Source: an uncultured Faecalibacterium sp. (GTDB taxonomy: Bacteria; Bacillota; Clostridia; Oscillospirales; Ruminococcaceae). From it: a stretch of DNA of 42,168 bases. Numbering within the stretch: the first letter of the stretch is position 1; each line of letters begins with the position of its first letter. A program made the position numbers and the translations under genes. Shown one piece after another: positions 1 through 6,938 of this stretch. A model generated the notes under the pieces. It saw only the letters and a list, made by a program, of their open reading frames with translations. It did not search any database and was not told where the DNA came from. The DNA lies in the NCBI GenBank assembly GCA_900539945.1, contig UQDV01000020.1, positions 1 to 42,168 of the forward strand. Reading direction: 5' to 3'.

Positions 1-62
1 TCAATTTCTTCCTTTATCAGACTTCCTACACTTGAAAAGTGCGAACATAAAAATAGTTTCAT
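1..62 (-). CDS. 5' fragment of a gene leaving the window; possibly a peptidase E (S51)-like protein
   Basis: Only 20 codons are present before the left edge. An ATG at 62-60 follows a good AAGGAG ribosome binding site with 8 nt spacing. The peptide opens MKLFLCSHFSSVGSLIKEEI, which resembles the first beta strand and nucleotide-like loop of peptidase S51 (dipeptidase E / class I glutamine amidotransferase-like) proteins. The stretch is much richer in A+T than the rest of the window, suggesting a different origin. Assignment rests on N-terminal resemblance alone and is tentative; the reading frame itself is likely. Confidence 0.45.
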   Translation of the reverse strand, partial: MKLFLCSHFSSVGSLIKEEI

Positions 63-181
63 CAATATTCTCCTTTATAAATTCCGATTTGTTGAACCAA
101 GCCGAGTATACCATATTTTCCAATAGAAGAATACCCTCCGGTGGAGTGAAATTTACTGTTTCGCAGCGGTCGCCGTTGCTG

Positions 182-204
182 TTCGAGTCCTGTGCCGTCC
201 ACCA
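182..204 (+). repeat. Inverted tRNA-Val 3'-end copy, most distal
   Basis: The plus strand here reads as the T-loop 3' side, acceptor 3' strand and CCA of the tRNA-Val encoded on the minus strand at 508-583, with one mismatch (G for A at 194). It lacks the A-run and terminator arm seen in the other two copies, so it looks like an older, eroded unit. Confidence 0.75.
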
Positions 205-216
205 CGAAACGGTAGT

Positions 217-350
217 CATCCCGGTAGACATTCCTAGCCGTTGGGAACCGCGCACTAACCAAAGCCCCACCGGGGCTTTGATTGCCTTCGCTACGCTCGG
301 CACGTGCTGTTCTCGTCCTGTACCGTCCACCACAAAAAAATCCCCAGACC
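217..350. repeat. Tandem repeat copy B (141-bp period), tRNA-associated
   Basis: This copy matches 358-491 at a constant offset of 141 bp with only scattered substitutions. It contains a perfect 9-bp hairpin (CAAAGCCCC / GGGGCTTTG, about 260-280). It ends in a degenerate inverted copy of the tRNA-Val 3' end (310-332) followed by a run of A and one arm of the tRNA terminator (341-350). No coding frame is credible. Confidence 0.85.
310..332 (+). repeat. Inverted tRNA-Val 3'-end copy, middle
   Basis: A 23-nt match to the 3' end of tRNA-Val with two mismatches in the T-loop part. It is followed by seven A and an arm of the terminator, as at 451-491. Orientation is opposite to the tRNA gene. Confidence 0.75.
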
Positions 351-357
351 GTTCCCG

Positions 358-491
358 CATCCCGGTAGACATTCCTACGGGTTGGGAACCGCGCACTAAT
401 CAAAGCCCCACCGGGGCTTTGATTGCCTTCGCTGCGCTCGGCACGTGCTGTTCGAGTCCTGTACCGTCCACCACAAAAAAATCCCCAGACC
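358..491. repeat. Tandem repeat copy A (141-bp period), tRNA-associated
   Basis: Second copy of the 141-bp unit, directly abutting the tRNA-Val terminator. It carries the same 9-bp hairpin (about 401-420) and a perfect 23-nt copy of the tRNA 3' end in opposite orientation (451-473). It shares the terminator arm at 483-491. The two copies plus the truncated piece at 182-204 suggest step-wise tandem duplication next to the tRNA gene. Confidence 0.85.
451..473 (+). repeat. Inverted tRNA-Val 3'-end copy, proximal and perfect
   Basis: A perfect 23-nt copy of the tRNA-Val T-loop 3' side, acceptor strand and CCA, on the strand opposite the tRNA gene. With the real tRNA end (508-530) it forms a large inverted repeat that encloses the tRNA terminator. 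A leftward read-through transcript would carry the exact antisense of the tRNA 3' end. Confidence 0.85.
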
Positions 492-505
492 GAATGGTCT
501 GGGGA
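475..505 (-). terminator. Intrinsic terminator of tRNA-Val
   Basis: A perfect 9-bp stem (483-491 with 496-504), loop of 4, followed on the minus strand by a run of seven T (481-475). It begins 3 nt after the encoded CCA of the tRNA. Confidence 0.9.
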
Positions 506-507
506 TG

Positions 508-583
508 TGGTGGACGGTACAGGACTCGAACCTGTGACCTCCTGCACGTCAAGCAGATGCTCTACCAGCTGAGCTAACCGTCC
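508..583 (-). tRNA. tRNA-Val (anticodon GAC)
   Basis: The minus strand folds into a full cloverleaf of 76 nt. The acceptor stem is GGACGGT / ACCGTCC, followed by discriminator A and an encoded CCA (510-508). The D arm is GCTC/GAGC. The anticodon stem TCTGC/GCAGG encloses loop TTGACGT, giving anticodon GAC, which reads valine codons GUC and GUU. The T arm ACAGG/CCTGT encloses loop TTCGAGT. It has its own promoter just upstream and a strong terminator just downstream, so it is a single-gene transcription unit. Confidence 0.97.
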
Positions 584-604
584 ATACGTCATATCGACTT
601 GGAT

Positions 605-633
605 AGTTTACCACAGCTTTGCACGAATTGCAA
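605..633 (-). promoter_or_regulatory. Promoter of tRNA-Val
   Basis: Minus-strand -35 TTGCAA (633-628), 17-nt spacer and -10 TAAACT (610-605). The expected start lies about 15 nt before the tRNA 5' end. The same TTGCAA-17 layout recurs at other promoters in the window. Confidence 0.8.
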
Positions 634-662
634 GACTTTTTGCAATTTTCTCTGAAAATTTC

Positions 663-1253
663 TTACAACGCCTTGCGGATGATGTCGTACAGCACCGGTT
701 TCATACTGTCGATGTTGTCCGGCTTGCCCTCCAGAATGCTGGAGTAGCACACCGACATGCACATGCTGCCCAGCGCCGTGATGCGCTGATAGACCTCCCG
801 CTCGGTGCGGCCGGCCATTTCCGGGCTGGTCAGCACCACGTTGAGCAGCTTGCGCATCAGTGGCTCGGCGTCGCGGCTGGCCTCGATCTGGTCCAGCCCC
901 GGCCACACGAAGTTGCGCTCCAGGAATTTGAGCACCACCGTGTCCCGCCGCAGCGCTTCGATAATATGGTCGATCACGGCCACCATCTTGTCCGGGAACG
1001 TCTCAAGGCCGGTCTGCCGCTCCACAGCCTCGCATGCATTGTTCAGCAGCTGGTAGCTCACCCGCCCCAGCAGGGCCTGCATCACCGCACCTTTGTCCTG
1101 AAAATACAGGTAAAAAGTGCCTTTGGCCACCTTGGCCCGGGAGGTGATGTCCTCCACGCTGGTCTTGGCGGTGCCGCGCTCCAGAAACAGCTCGTAGGCT
1201 GCATCCAGCAGGGCCCGGCGCTTTTCCTGTTTTTTGCCTTCCACGGTACTCAT
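663..1253 (-). CDS. TetR/AcrR-family transcriptional regulator
   Basis: A 196-residue protein of normal TetR length. The N-terminal helix-turn-helix domain (about residues 8-60) has the family pattern, with TSVEDITSRAKVAKGTFYLY forming the recognition region. The C-terminal helical part (about 65-196) would bind an effector and dimerise; its ligand cannot be read from sequence. It is divergent from the MMPL export pair, and two matching palindromes (1391-1409, 1457-1475) surround the export promoter, so it most likely represses that module. The ATG at 1253 has only a weak AGAGGA upstream. No strong terminator follows it; the tRNA-Val promoter comes next. Confidence 0.92.
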   Translation of the reverse strand: MSTVEGKKQEKRRALLDAAYELFLERGTAKTSVEDITSRAKVAKGTFYLYFQDKGAVMQALLGRVSYQLLNNACEAVERQTGLETFPDKMVAVIDHIIEALRRDTVVLKFLERNFVWPGLDQIEASRDAEPLMRKLLNVVLTSPEMAGRTEREVYQRITALGSMCMSVCYSSILEGKPDNIDSMKPVLYDIIRKAL

Positions 1254-1323
1254 GCTCTGGGTCGATTCCTCTTTTCTCTCTTTTTCTCACGTTCATACGT
1301 TGCCCTTGTTGGTTGTCTCAATC

Positions 1324-1352
1324 ATTTTAGCAGTCCTGCCGCAATTGTGCAA
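1324..1352 (-). promoter_or_regulatory. Promoter of the tetR-family gene
   Basis: Minus-strand -35 TTGCAC (1352-1347), 17-nt spacer and -10 TAAAAT (1329-1324). The nearest operator (1391-1409) lies about 40 bp upstream of this -35, so any autoregulation would be indirect or weak. Confidence 0.7.
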
Positions 1353-1390
1353 GAGCGTTTTCTTATACAATTGCCGGCCCGTGATAAAAA

Positions 1391-1409
1391 AACTGACTTT
1401 TAGTCATTT
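1391..1409. promoter_or_regulatory. Candidate TetR operator O1
   Basis: An imperfect palindrome with arms TGACT and AGTCA. Aligned base by base with O2 it shares 14 of 19 positions, including the outer TGAC/GTCATTT. It sits immediately upstream of the -35 of the MMPL promoter, 66 bp centre to centre from O2. Confidence 0.65.
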
Positions 1410-1415
1410 TTGTGC

Positions 1416-1443
1416 TTGACACCCGGTTTGTCCTGGTTATAAT
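1416..1443 (+). promoter_or_regulatory. Promoter of the MMPL export operon
   Basis: Consensus -35 TTGACA (1416-1421), 16-nt spacer and consensus -10 TATAAT (1438-1443). It is nearly ideal, as expected of a promoter kept off by a repressor. It lies between the two palindromes. Confidence 0.9.
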
Positions 1444-1456
1444 AGTGTTTGCTTGG

Positions 1457-1475
1457 AAATGACCACTGGTCATTT
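1457..1475. promoter_or_regulatory. TetR operator O2 (perfect palindrome)
   Basis: AAATGACCA-C-TGGTCATTT is a perfect 9+1+9 dyad placed just after the predicted start of transcription (about 1450). Size and symmetry fit a TetR dimer site; binding here would block transcription of the export operon. Confidence 0.82.
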
Positions 1476-1515
1476 TACTAAGATTCTTATCCATTTCTGA
1501 CTCTGGAGGGTACTC

Positions 1516-3615
1516 ATGAAAAAGATCGCACAGGGCATTGTGCGCTTCCGGAAGCTGATCCTGACAGTAGCGTTCCTGCTGTTGATTCCTTCCGCGATCG
1601 GCGCAGTTGCCACCCGCATCAACTATGACATCCTCACCTACCTGCCGCAGGATCTGGACTCCATGATCGGCGAGGTAGCCCTCGAGGATGACTTCCATCT
1701 GGCGTCCACCGGCATGATCACGGTGGAAGGCCTGCCGACCAACGAACTCATTGCCATGAAGAAGGACATCGAGGCCGTGCCCGGTGTCATGCAGACCTTC
1801 TGGCTCAGCGATGTGATCGATCCCAGCATCCCCACCGAGATGCTGCCCGCCGACGTGCAGCAGTTCATGTTCGGCAAGAACGATTCCACCATGCTCATCG
1901 TCCGCTTCGACGCACCCAGCGCCAGTGACGAGACGATGAACGCCGTCAGCCAGATTGAAAAACTGCTGCGGAAGGATTGCTTCTTTGGCGGCATGAGCGT
2001 GATCCTGCAGGACACCAAAGCACTGGTCAACCAGGAAATGCCGCTCTACATCCTGATCGCCGTGGGTGCCAGCCTGCTGGTGCTGTTCCTCTCGCTGGAA
2101 AGCACCATCACCCCGCTGCTGTTCATGCTGGGCCTGCTGTTCCCCATCGCGTACAACTTCGGCACCAACATCTTCCTGGGCCAGATCAGCTACATCACCG
2201 AAGCACTGGCCACCGTGCTGCAGCTGGGCGTGACCATGGACTTCTCCATCTTCCTGCTGCACCGCTATCAGGAAGAAAAAGAGCTGCGCTCTAATAATGA
2301 AGAAGCCATGGTCAGCGCCATCTGCAAGACCATGACCTCCATTTCCGCTTCCAGCCTGACCACCATCGCCGGCTTCCTGGCGCTGTGCGCCATGCGCCTG
2401 ACCCTGGGCCGCGACATCGGCATCGTCATGGCCAAGGGCGTGGCGCTGGGCGTCATCTGCACCGTGGTCATCCTGCCTGCCCTGATCCTTACCTTTGATA
2501 AGTGGGTGGAAAAGTACAAGCACCGCACGGTCATCCCCCAGCTGAAAAAGCTCAGCTACTTCGTCTCCAACCACGCAGTGCCCATCGTGGTGGTGTTCAT
2601 CCTGATCATCATCCCCTTTGCCATTGCGCAGAACAAGACCACCGTCTACTACACCCTGTTCGATTCTCTGCCCCAGGACCTGACCGGCATCGTGGGCACC
2701 AACAAGCTGGGTGAGGACTTCGGCATGACCACCAGCCACTTTATTCTGGTGCACGATGACCTGACCGCCACTCAGGTGAGTGACCTGTGCGACGACCTGA
2801 AGGACGTGGACGGCATCACCCAGGTGGTGAGCCTGGATTCCATCACCGGCCCCGGCTTCGACACCTCGCTGATCCCGGACGGCGTCATGGAGATCTTGCA
2901 GTCCGGCGGCTACAAGCTGATCCTGGCCAACAGTTCCTACAAGACCGGCACCGACGCCATCAACAACCAGCTGACCGAGATGAACGACCTCATCAAGGCT
3001 GCAGACCCGGAGGGCGTTATCACCGGTGAGGGTGCCATGACCAAGGACCTGATCGAGGTCGCGGATGTGGACTTCAAGAATGTCAACGTCTGGTCCATCC
3101 TGGCGGTTCTGGCCATCATCGCCATCTCCTTCAAGAGCATTTCCATCCCCGTGCTGCTGGTTGCCAGCATCGAGGCCGCCATTGCCATCAACATGGGCAT
3201 CCCGTACTTTACCGGCACCGAGCTGCCGTTCATTGCCAGCATCGTCATCGGCACCATCCAGCTGGGCGCTACCGTGGACTACTCCATCCTGATGACCACC
3301 CGTTACCACGAGGAGCGCGTCTTTGGCCGCACCCCGAAGGAAGCCGCCCAGCAGTCTCTGGAGCATTGCAGCCAGTCCATCCTGACCAGCGGCCTGACCT
3401 TCTTTGCCGCCACCGTCGGCGTGGCCGCTATCAGTAAGATGGAGCTGCTGAAGAGCATCTGCCTGCTGATCTCCCGCGGCGCTCTGATCAGTATGATCGT
3501 CATTCTGGTCGTTCTGCCCGCCGCCCTGATGCTGTGCGACTGGATCATCCGCCACACCACCCTCAAGTGGATGGTGCCGGAATCCGCCAACGCCAAGAAA
3601 TCTGAAAAGGAGTAA
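1516..3615 (+). CDS. MMPL/RND-superfamily membrane transporter
   Basis: A 699-residue polytopic membrane protein with the two-fold RND layout. Each half has one membrane helix (about 15-35 and 353-372), a soluble outer domain of about 130 residues, then a block of five helices (about 175-320 and 525-680). Both halves carry the family's charged membrane motif: LGVTMDFS (Asp242) and LGATVDYS (Asp588), each followed by a helix ending in RY.EE; these Asp residues probably relay protons. Family members export lipids, glycolipids or drugs; the substrate is not evident. The ATG follows GGAGG. The heptad-repeat partner starts 6 nt downstream, so the two are co-expressed. A long antisense frame lies across both genes and is a codon-use artefact. 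Confidence 0.9.
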   Translation: MKKIAQGIVRFRKLILTVAFLLLIPSAIGAVATRINYDILTYLPQDLDSMIGEVALEDDFHLASTGMITVEGLPTNELIAMKKDIEAVPGVMQTFWLSDVIDPSIPTEMLPADVQQFMFGKNDSTMLIVRFDAPSASDETMNAVSQIEKLLRKDCFFGGMSVILQDTKALVNQEMPLYILIAVGASLLVLFLSLESTITPLLFMLGLLFPIAYNFGTNIFLGQISYITEALATVLQLGVTMDFSIFLLHRYQEEKELRSNNEEAMVSAICKTMTSISASSLTTIAGFLALCAMRLTLGRDIGIVMAKGVALGVICTVVILPALILTFDKWVEKYKHRTVIPQLKKLSYFVSNHAVPIVVVFILIIIPFAIAQNKTTVYYTLFDSLPQDLTGIVGTNKLGEDFGMTTSHFILVHDDLTATQVSDLCDDLKDVDGITQVVSLDSITGPGFDTSLIPDGVMEILQSGGYKLILANSSYKTGTDAINNQLTEMNDLIKAADPEGVITGEGAMTKDLIEVADVDFKNVNVWSILAVLAIIAISFKSISIPVLLVASIEAAIAINMGIPYFTGTELPFIASIVIGTIQLGATVDYSILMTTRYHEERVFGRTPKEAAQQSLEHCSQSILTSGLTFFAATVGVAAISKMELLKSICLLISRGALISMIVILVVLPAALMLCDWIIRHTTLKWMVPESANAKKSEKE

Positions 3616-3621
3616 TCTGCC

Positions 3622-5532
3622 ATGAAAAAATCGCTTCGTATCGCCAGTGCGGCGCTGGCCCTGACCCTCGCCGCCAGCTGCGCTGTGCCTGCTTTTGCCG
3701 CCGGCAGCAGCAGCTTTTCCAAAGATGAGACCGTGTACGCTGTGATGAACGGCGACGGCTCCCTCAAGAGCACCACCGTCAGCGAACACCTGTACAACGC
3801 AGGCGGCCTGTCCTCCGTGACCGACAAATCCACCCTGACCGACATCCAGAACACCGAGAGCAGCGCCGAGTTCACCCAGAACGGCGACGAGCTGGTGTGG
3901 AACACCGATGACACCGACGTGTACTACAAGGGCAGCACCGACAAGACCCTGCCCATGGATGTGAAGGTCACCTACGCCCTGGACGGCCAGGAAGCTGCCC
4001 TGGAGGACCTGATCGGCAAGAGCGGCCACCTGACCGTGACCGTGAGCTTGAAGAACAACGAGACCGGCACCGTGGAGGTGAACGGCCAGACCCGCAGCAT
4101 CGTCACTCCGCTGATCACCGCCGTGGGCGTGATCCTGGGCAGCGATGCCTCCAACGTGACCGCAGAGCACGGCGTGGTGGAGAGCGCCGCCAAGAGCAAC
4201 GTAGCCGCCTTTGTCACCCTGCCCGGCGTCAAGGACTCCCTGTCCGGCCTGCTGCCCGATGAAGTGGACAGCATCGAGGATTACCTGCAGGACACCGTGA
4301 CCGTGGAAGCCGATGTGACCGAGCTGACCTGCCCGCAGATCATGGTGGCCTGCGCCACCAGCACCGAGGCTCTGGGCACCGACAAGGTCTTTGACCTGAG
4401 CAGCATCAATGAGCTGACCGACGGTATGACCCAGCTGAACGACGCCATGAGCCAGCTGATGGACGGCGCTTCCCAGCTGGTGGACGGCACGGCCCAGCTG
4501 GCCGACGGTGTGCTGGCCCTGCTGGACGGTGCCAACACCCTGAACAGCGGTGCAGCCGCTCTGGACAATGGTCTGGGCCAGCTGACCGACGGTCTGGACA
4601 CCCTGACCTCCAACAACGCCGCTCTGAATTCCGCTGCACAGCAGGTGGCTGACGGCGTGCTGGCTTCTGCCAACAGCACCCTGAAAGAGGGCGGCCTGAT
4701 CGACAACGACATGACCTGGAGCGACTACGCCTCCGTCATCGACAACATCCTGACCATGAACGACAAGACCCTGGCCGCCGGCCGCCGCAAGATCGTGCGC
4801 ACCGTGTGGGAGCAGGAGCCCAGTTTCAAGGACAGCGAGCTGGATCTGGCCCTGTACCTGGCTGCCACCAAGACCAACCACGACCTGGAAGCTGCTCTGA
4901 AACGGATGCAGAGCTATGACCCCTCCATGATCACCGGTCTGGTCCAGCTGCTGACCAGCGAGGACGCCAAGAACACCGCCCACGAAGAACTGGTGTATCA
5001 GGTGAAGAACAGCCAGGATATGGCCGATGTCGCCGCCCTCAAGACCAGCCTGTCCCAGATCCAGGTGTTCGTCTCCAGTGTGAACCAGTACACCGCCGGT
5101 GTGCAGTCCGCTGCGGACGGTGCCCACTCTGCCAAGGACGGCAGCGCCCAGCTGGCCGCCGGCACCCAGACCCTGTACGATGGCGTGAACACCCTGAACA
5201 ACGGCGCAGGCCAGCTGAGTGACGGCACCGTGCAGCTGAACGACGGCCTGAACCAGTTCAACGATGAGGGCATCTCCAAGCTGACCGGCGCTCTGGACGC
5301 TGACCAGCTGCACGACCTCAAGACCGTGCTGGATGCCATGGCCGACCGTCTGGAAGGCTACAACAGCTTTGCCGGTGCACCGGACGGTGCCGACGGCAGT
5401 GTGAAGTTTGTGTACAAGACCGCTGAGACCGTGGCCGCTGCGGACACCACCGCCGCCGAGACCGAGACTGTGAAGGAAGGCAATGTGTTCACCCGCCTGT
5501 GGCAGCGCATTGTGAACCTGTTCAAGTTCTGA
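3622..5532 (+). CDS. Secreted Leu-Gly heptad-repeat protein (YhgE/Pip-type coiled-coil partner of MMPL)
   Basis: 636 residues beginning with a clear signal peptide (basic start, hydrophobic core, cleavage likely after AVPAFAA). Two blocks of xxxLxxG heptads, such as LVDGTAQLADGVLALLDG and LYDGVNTLNNGAGQLSDG, occupy roughly residues 268-330 and 490-550; such heptads form long coiled rods in YhgE/Pip-like proteins. Unlike YhgE there is no C-terminal membrane domain. The chain ends in a short amphipathic segment (FTRLWQRIVNLFKF) that may touch the membrane. It is translated directly after the MMPL gene and followed by a terminator. Inference: it acts outside the membrane as an adaptor or conduit for the transporter. 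Exact function unknown. Confidence 0.82.
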   Translation: MKKSLRIASAALALTLAASCAVPAFAAGSSSFSKDETVYAVMNGDGSLKSTTVSEHLYNAGGLSSVTDKSTLTDIQNTESSAEFTQNGDELVWNTDDTDVYYKGSTDKTLPMDVKVTYALDGQEAALEDLIGKSGHLTVTVSLKNNETGTVEVNGQTRSIVTPLITAVGVILGSDASNVTAEHGVVESAAKSNVAAFVTLPGVKDSLSGLLPDEVDSIEDYLQDTVTVEADVTELTCPQIMVACATSTEALGTDKVFDLSSINELTDGMTQLNDAMSQLMDGASQLVDGTAQLADGVLALLDGANTLNSGAAALDNGLGQLTDGLDTLTSNNAALNSAAQQVADGVLASANSTLKEGGLIDNDMTWSDYASVIDNILTMNDKTLAAGRRKIVRTVWEQEPSFKDSELDLALYLAATKTNHDLEAALKRMQSYDPSMITGLVQLLTSEDAKNTAHEELVYQVKNSQDMADVAALKTSLSQIQVFVSSVNQYTAGVQSAADGAHSAKDGSAQLAAGTQTLYDGVNTLNNGAGQLSDGTVQLNDGLNQFNDEGISKLTGALDADQLHDLKTVLDAMADRLEGYNSFAGAPDGADGSVKFVYKTAETVAAADTTAAETETVKEGNVFTRLWQRIVNLFKF

Positions 5533-5550
5533 TTTTTCCCTCATGCATCA

Positions 5551-5583
5551 AGCGAGGCCTGCGCTGGCAGGCCCCGCTTTTTT
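5551..5583 (+). terminator. Terminator of the MMPL operon
   Basis: Stem AGCG + GGCCTGC paired with GCAGGCC + CGCT, loop GCTG, followed by six T. It lies 18 nt after the stop codon. Confidence 0.9.
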
Positions 5584-5611
5584 GCACCCTGCCGAACCTG
5601 CCCCGCAGCCC

Positions 5612-5640
5612 TTGCAAAATGCCCGCAAATCCGGTATGAT
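5612..5640 (+). promoter_or_regulatory. Promoter of mscL
   Basis: -35 TTGCAA (5612-5617), 17-nt spacer, -10 TATGAT (5635-5640), about 50 nt before the mscL ribosome binding site AAGGAG. Confidence 0.75.
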
Positions 5641-5697
5641 AAAGGCAAAGAAAATTTCCCGCACACAGGGAGAATTTGAAAAGGAGCGATCGTTCTT

Positions 5698-6150
5698 ATG
5701 CCAGAAAAAGAGAGCAAGGGGATCAAGAAATTCTTTGAGGAATTCAAGGCCTTTGCCATGCGCGGCAATGTGCTGGATATGGCAGTCGGCGTGGTCGTCG
5801 GCGGTGCGTTCACGGCCATCGTCACGGCTCTGGTGGATGACGTCATCAACCCGCTGATCGGCCTGTTCTTCAAGGCAGATTTCTCGGATGTCGTGATCAG
5901 CCTGGGCGGTTCCAGCATCAAGATCGGCGAATTTGTCAACTCGGTCATCAACTTCCTCATCGTGGCCTTTGTGCTGTTTGTGGTGATCAAGTTCATCAAC
6001 GGCCTGCACAAGAGGCCGGCAGCTCCCGCCGCACCGGCAGAGCCCACCGCCAAGGTGTGCCCCTACTGCCAGACCGAGATCCCCATCAAGGCTGTGCGCT
6101 GCCCGCACTGCACCTCCAAGCTGGAGGGCTTCCCGGAGATCAATGCCTGA
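5698..6150 (+). CDS. mscL: Large-conductance mechanosensitive channel MscL with C-terminal zinc ribbon
   Basis: The first ~105 residues are a standard MscL: an N-terminal amphipathic helix (about 8-20), the pore helix with RGNVLDMAVGVVVGGAF (22-38), an outer loop, and a second helix (about 80-100). The channel opens under membrane tension and releases solutes during hypo-osmotic shock. In place of the usual helical C-terminal bundle there is an Ala/Pro linker (107-117) and a CxxC-x10-CxxC zinc ribbon (Cys121, 124, 135, 138), making 150 residues. The ribbon would be cytoplasmic, under the pore. Monocistronic, with its own promoter and terminator. Confidence 0.95.
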   Translation: MPEKESKGIKKFFEEFKAFAMRGNVLDMAVGVVVGGAFTAIVTALVDDVINPLIGLFFKADFSDVVISLGGSSIKIGEFVNSVINFLIVAFVLFVVIKFINGLHKRPAAPAAPAEPTAKVCPYCQTEIPIKAVRCPHCTSKLEGFPEINA

Positions 6151-6170
6151 TCCCGCAACTCCTGTACCTG

Positions 6171-6208
6171 AAAAAAGCAGCTGTACCAAGCGGTACAGCT
6201 GCTTTTTT
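6171..6208. terminator. Bidirectional terminator between mscL and the convergent membrane gene
   Basis: A perfect 11-bp stem (GCAGCTGTACC / GGTACAGCTGC, loop 4) flanked by six A on the left and six T on the right, so it works for both converging transcripts. Confidence 0.92.
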
Positions 6209-6212
6209 GCGG

Positions 6213-6860
6213 TCAGCGTGCGCTGCGGGGCCTGCCGCCGCCCAAACGCCACAGCAGCCAGGCATACAGATAGTTCACCCCCAGCAGGCCCACGGCCCAC
6301 AGGACAGAAACATACACCGGCTGGTGGTACACCTCAAAGAAGGGGTACGGCCCCACGATGACCCGCAGGATGTTCAGCGGCAGGATGACCGCCGCATATG
6401 CCAGCGTGGGCAGCAGCGCCCAGCGCACATCGCTGCGCGGCAGGTGGGGTTCCCGCTCCAGCAGCAGGTAGGAGAGGAGCGCTGCCATGGGGTTGAGCAG
6501 GTGGTGGTACAGCATGCTGCTGGTGCACAGCAGCATGTACAACCCGCCCTCGCCGTTCATGGGGGCCAGCACGAACACCACCGTCAGGAAGGTGAGCAGC
6601 AGGCAGCTGGCGGCCATGAACTTGAGCCGCTTGAGCCAGCGGGGCAGCTCTCCGCCGGTGAAGATGCACCACAGCTGGCACACCGCCACCATGGCGCACA
6701 CCACCGCCGCAAAGATGTTGGAATCCTCGGTGTAGTAGGTAAAGATCTGGGCCTGGCCCATCTCCCAGCTCAGGGGCAGGGCGATGGGTTCTGCACACAG
6801 CACAAAAAGGTTCAGAGCGATAGACAGCAGCCTGCGGCAGGTATCCAGGAATTTTCTCAT
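6213..6860 (-). CDS. Six-span integral membrane protein (Pr6Pr / FAR-17a-like)
   Basis: 215 residues, almost wholly hydrophobic, with about six membrane helices. The pattern FTYYTEDSNIFAAVV, a central LTFLTVVFVLAP, YHHLLNPMAALLS and a late ILPLNILRVIVGPYPFF resembles the bacterial Pr6Pr / FAR-17a-AIG1-like group, whose members have no established biochemical role in bacteria. The ATG at 6860 follows GAGGAAA. It lies between the pgsA terminator and the shared terminator with mscL, and may depend on read-through from pgsA, since no clear promoter of its own is visible. Existence of the gene is firm; the family call is moderate. Confidence 0.7.
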   Translation of the reverse strand: MRKFLDTCRRLLSIALNLFVLCAEPIALPLSWEMGQAQIFTYYTEDSNIFAAVVCAMVAVCQLWCIFTGGELPRWLKRLKFMAASCLLLTFLTVVFVLAPMNGEGGLYMLLCTSSMLYHHLLNPMAALLSYLLLEREPHLPRSDVRWALLPTLAYAAVILPLNILRVIVGPYPFFEVYHQPVYVSVLWAVGLLGVNYLYAWLLWRLGGGRPRSAR

Positions 6861-6881
6861 AAAAATTTCCTCTCGGTAAAC

Positions 6882-6930
6882 AAAAAAGCCCTCCCCCTTC
6901 CGGCCTTTGCCGGGGGCGGGAGAGGGTTTT
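6882..6930 (-). terminator. Terminator after pgsA
   Basis: On the minus strand an imperfect GC-rich stem (CCCTC..CCCCCGGC with GCCGG..GGGGGAGGG, loop AAAG) is followed by six T. It starts a few bases after the pgsA stop. Confidence 0.8.
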
Positions 6931-6938
6931 CCACATTT

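Noticed and set aside
260..280. The 9-bp hairpin in the repeats as a terminator
   Set aside because: No T-run follows on either strand; it is treated as part of the repeat unit.
62..592. Overlapping frames of about 180 codons across the tRNA and its repeats
   Set aside because: They translate a tRNA gene and its repeats (the familiar spurious GRYRTRT and LAQLVEHLLDVQEVTGSSPVP strings), so they are not proteins.
1363..5544. A 1393-codon open frame on the minus strand across the MMPL operon
   Set aside because: It is fully antisense to two well-supported genes, has low-complexity His/Gln/Gly/Val composition and no domain or ribosome binding site; it arises from codon bias of the plus-strand genes.
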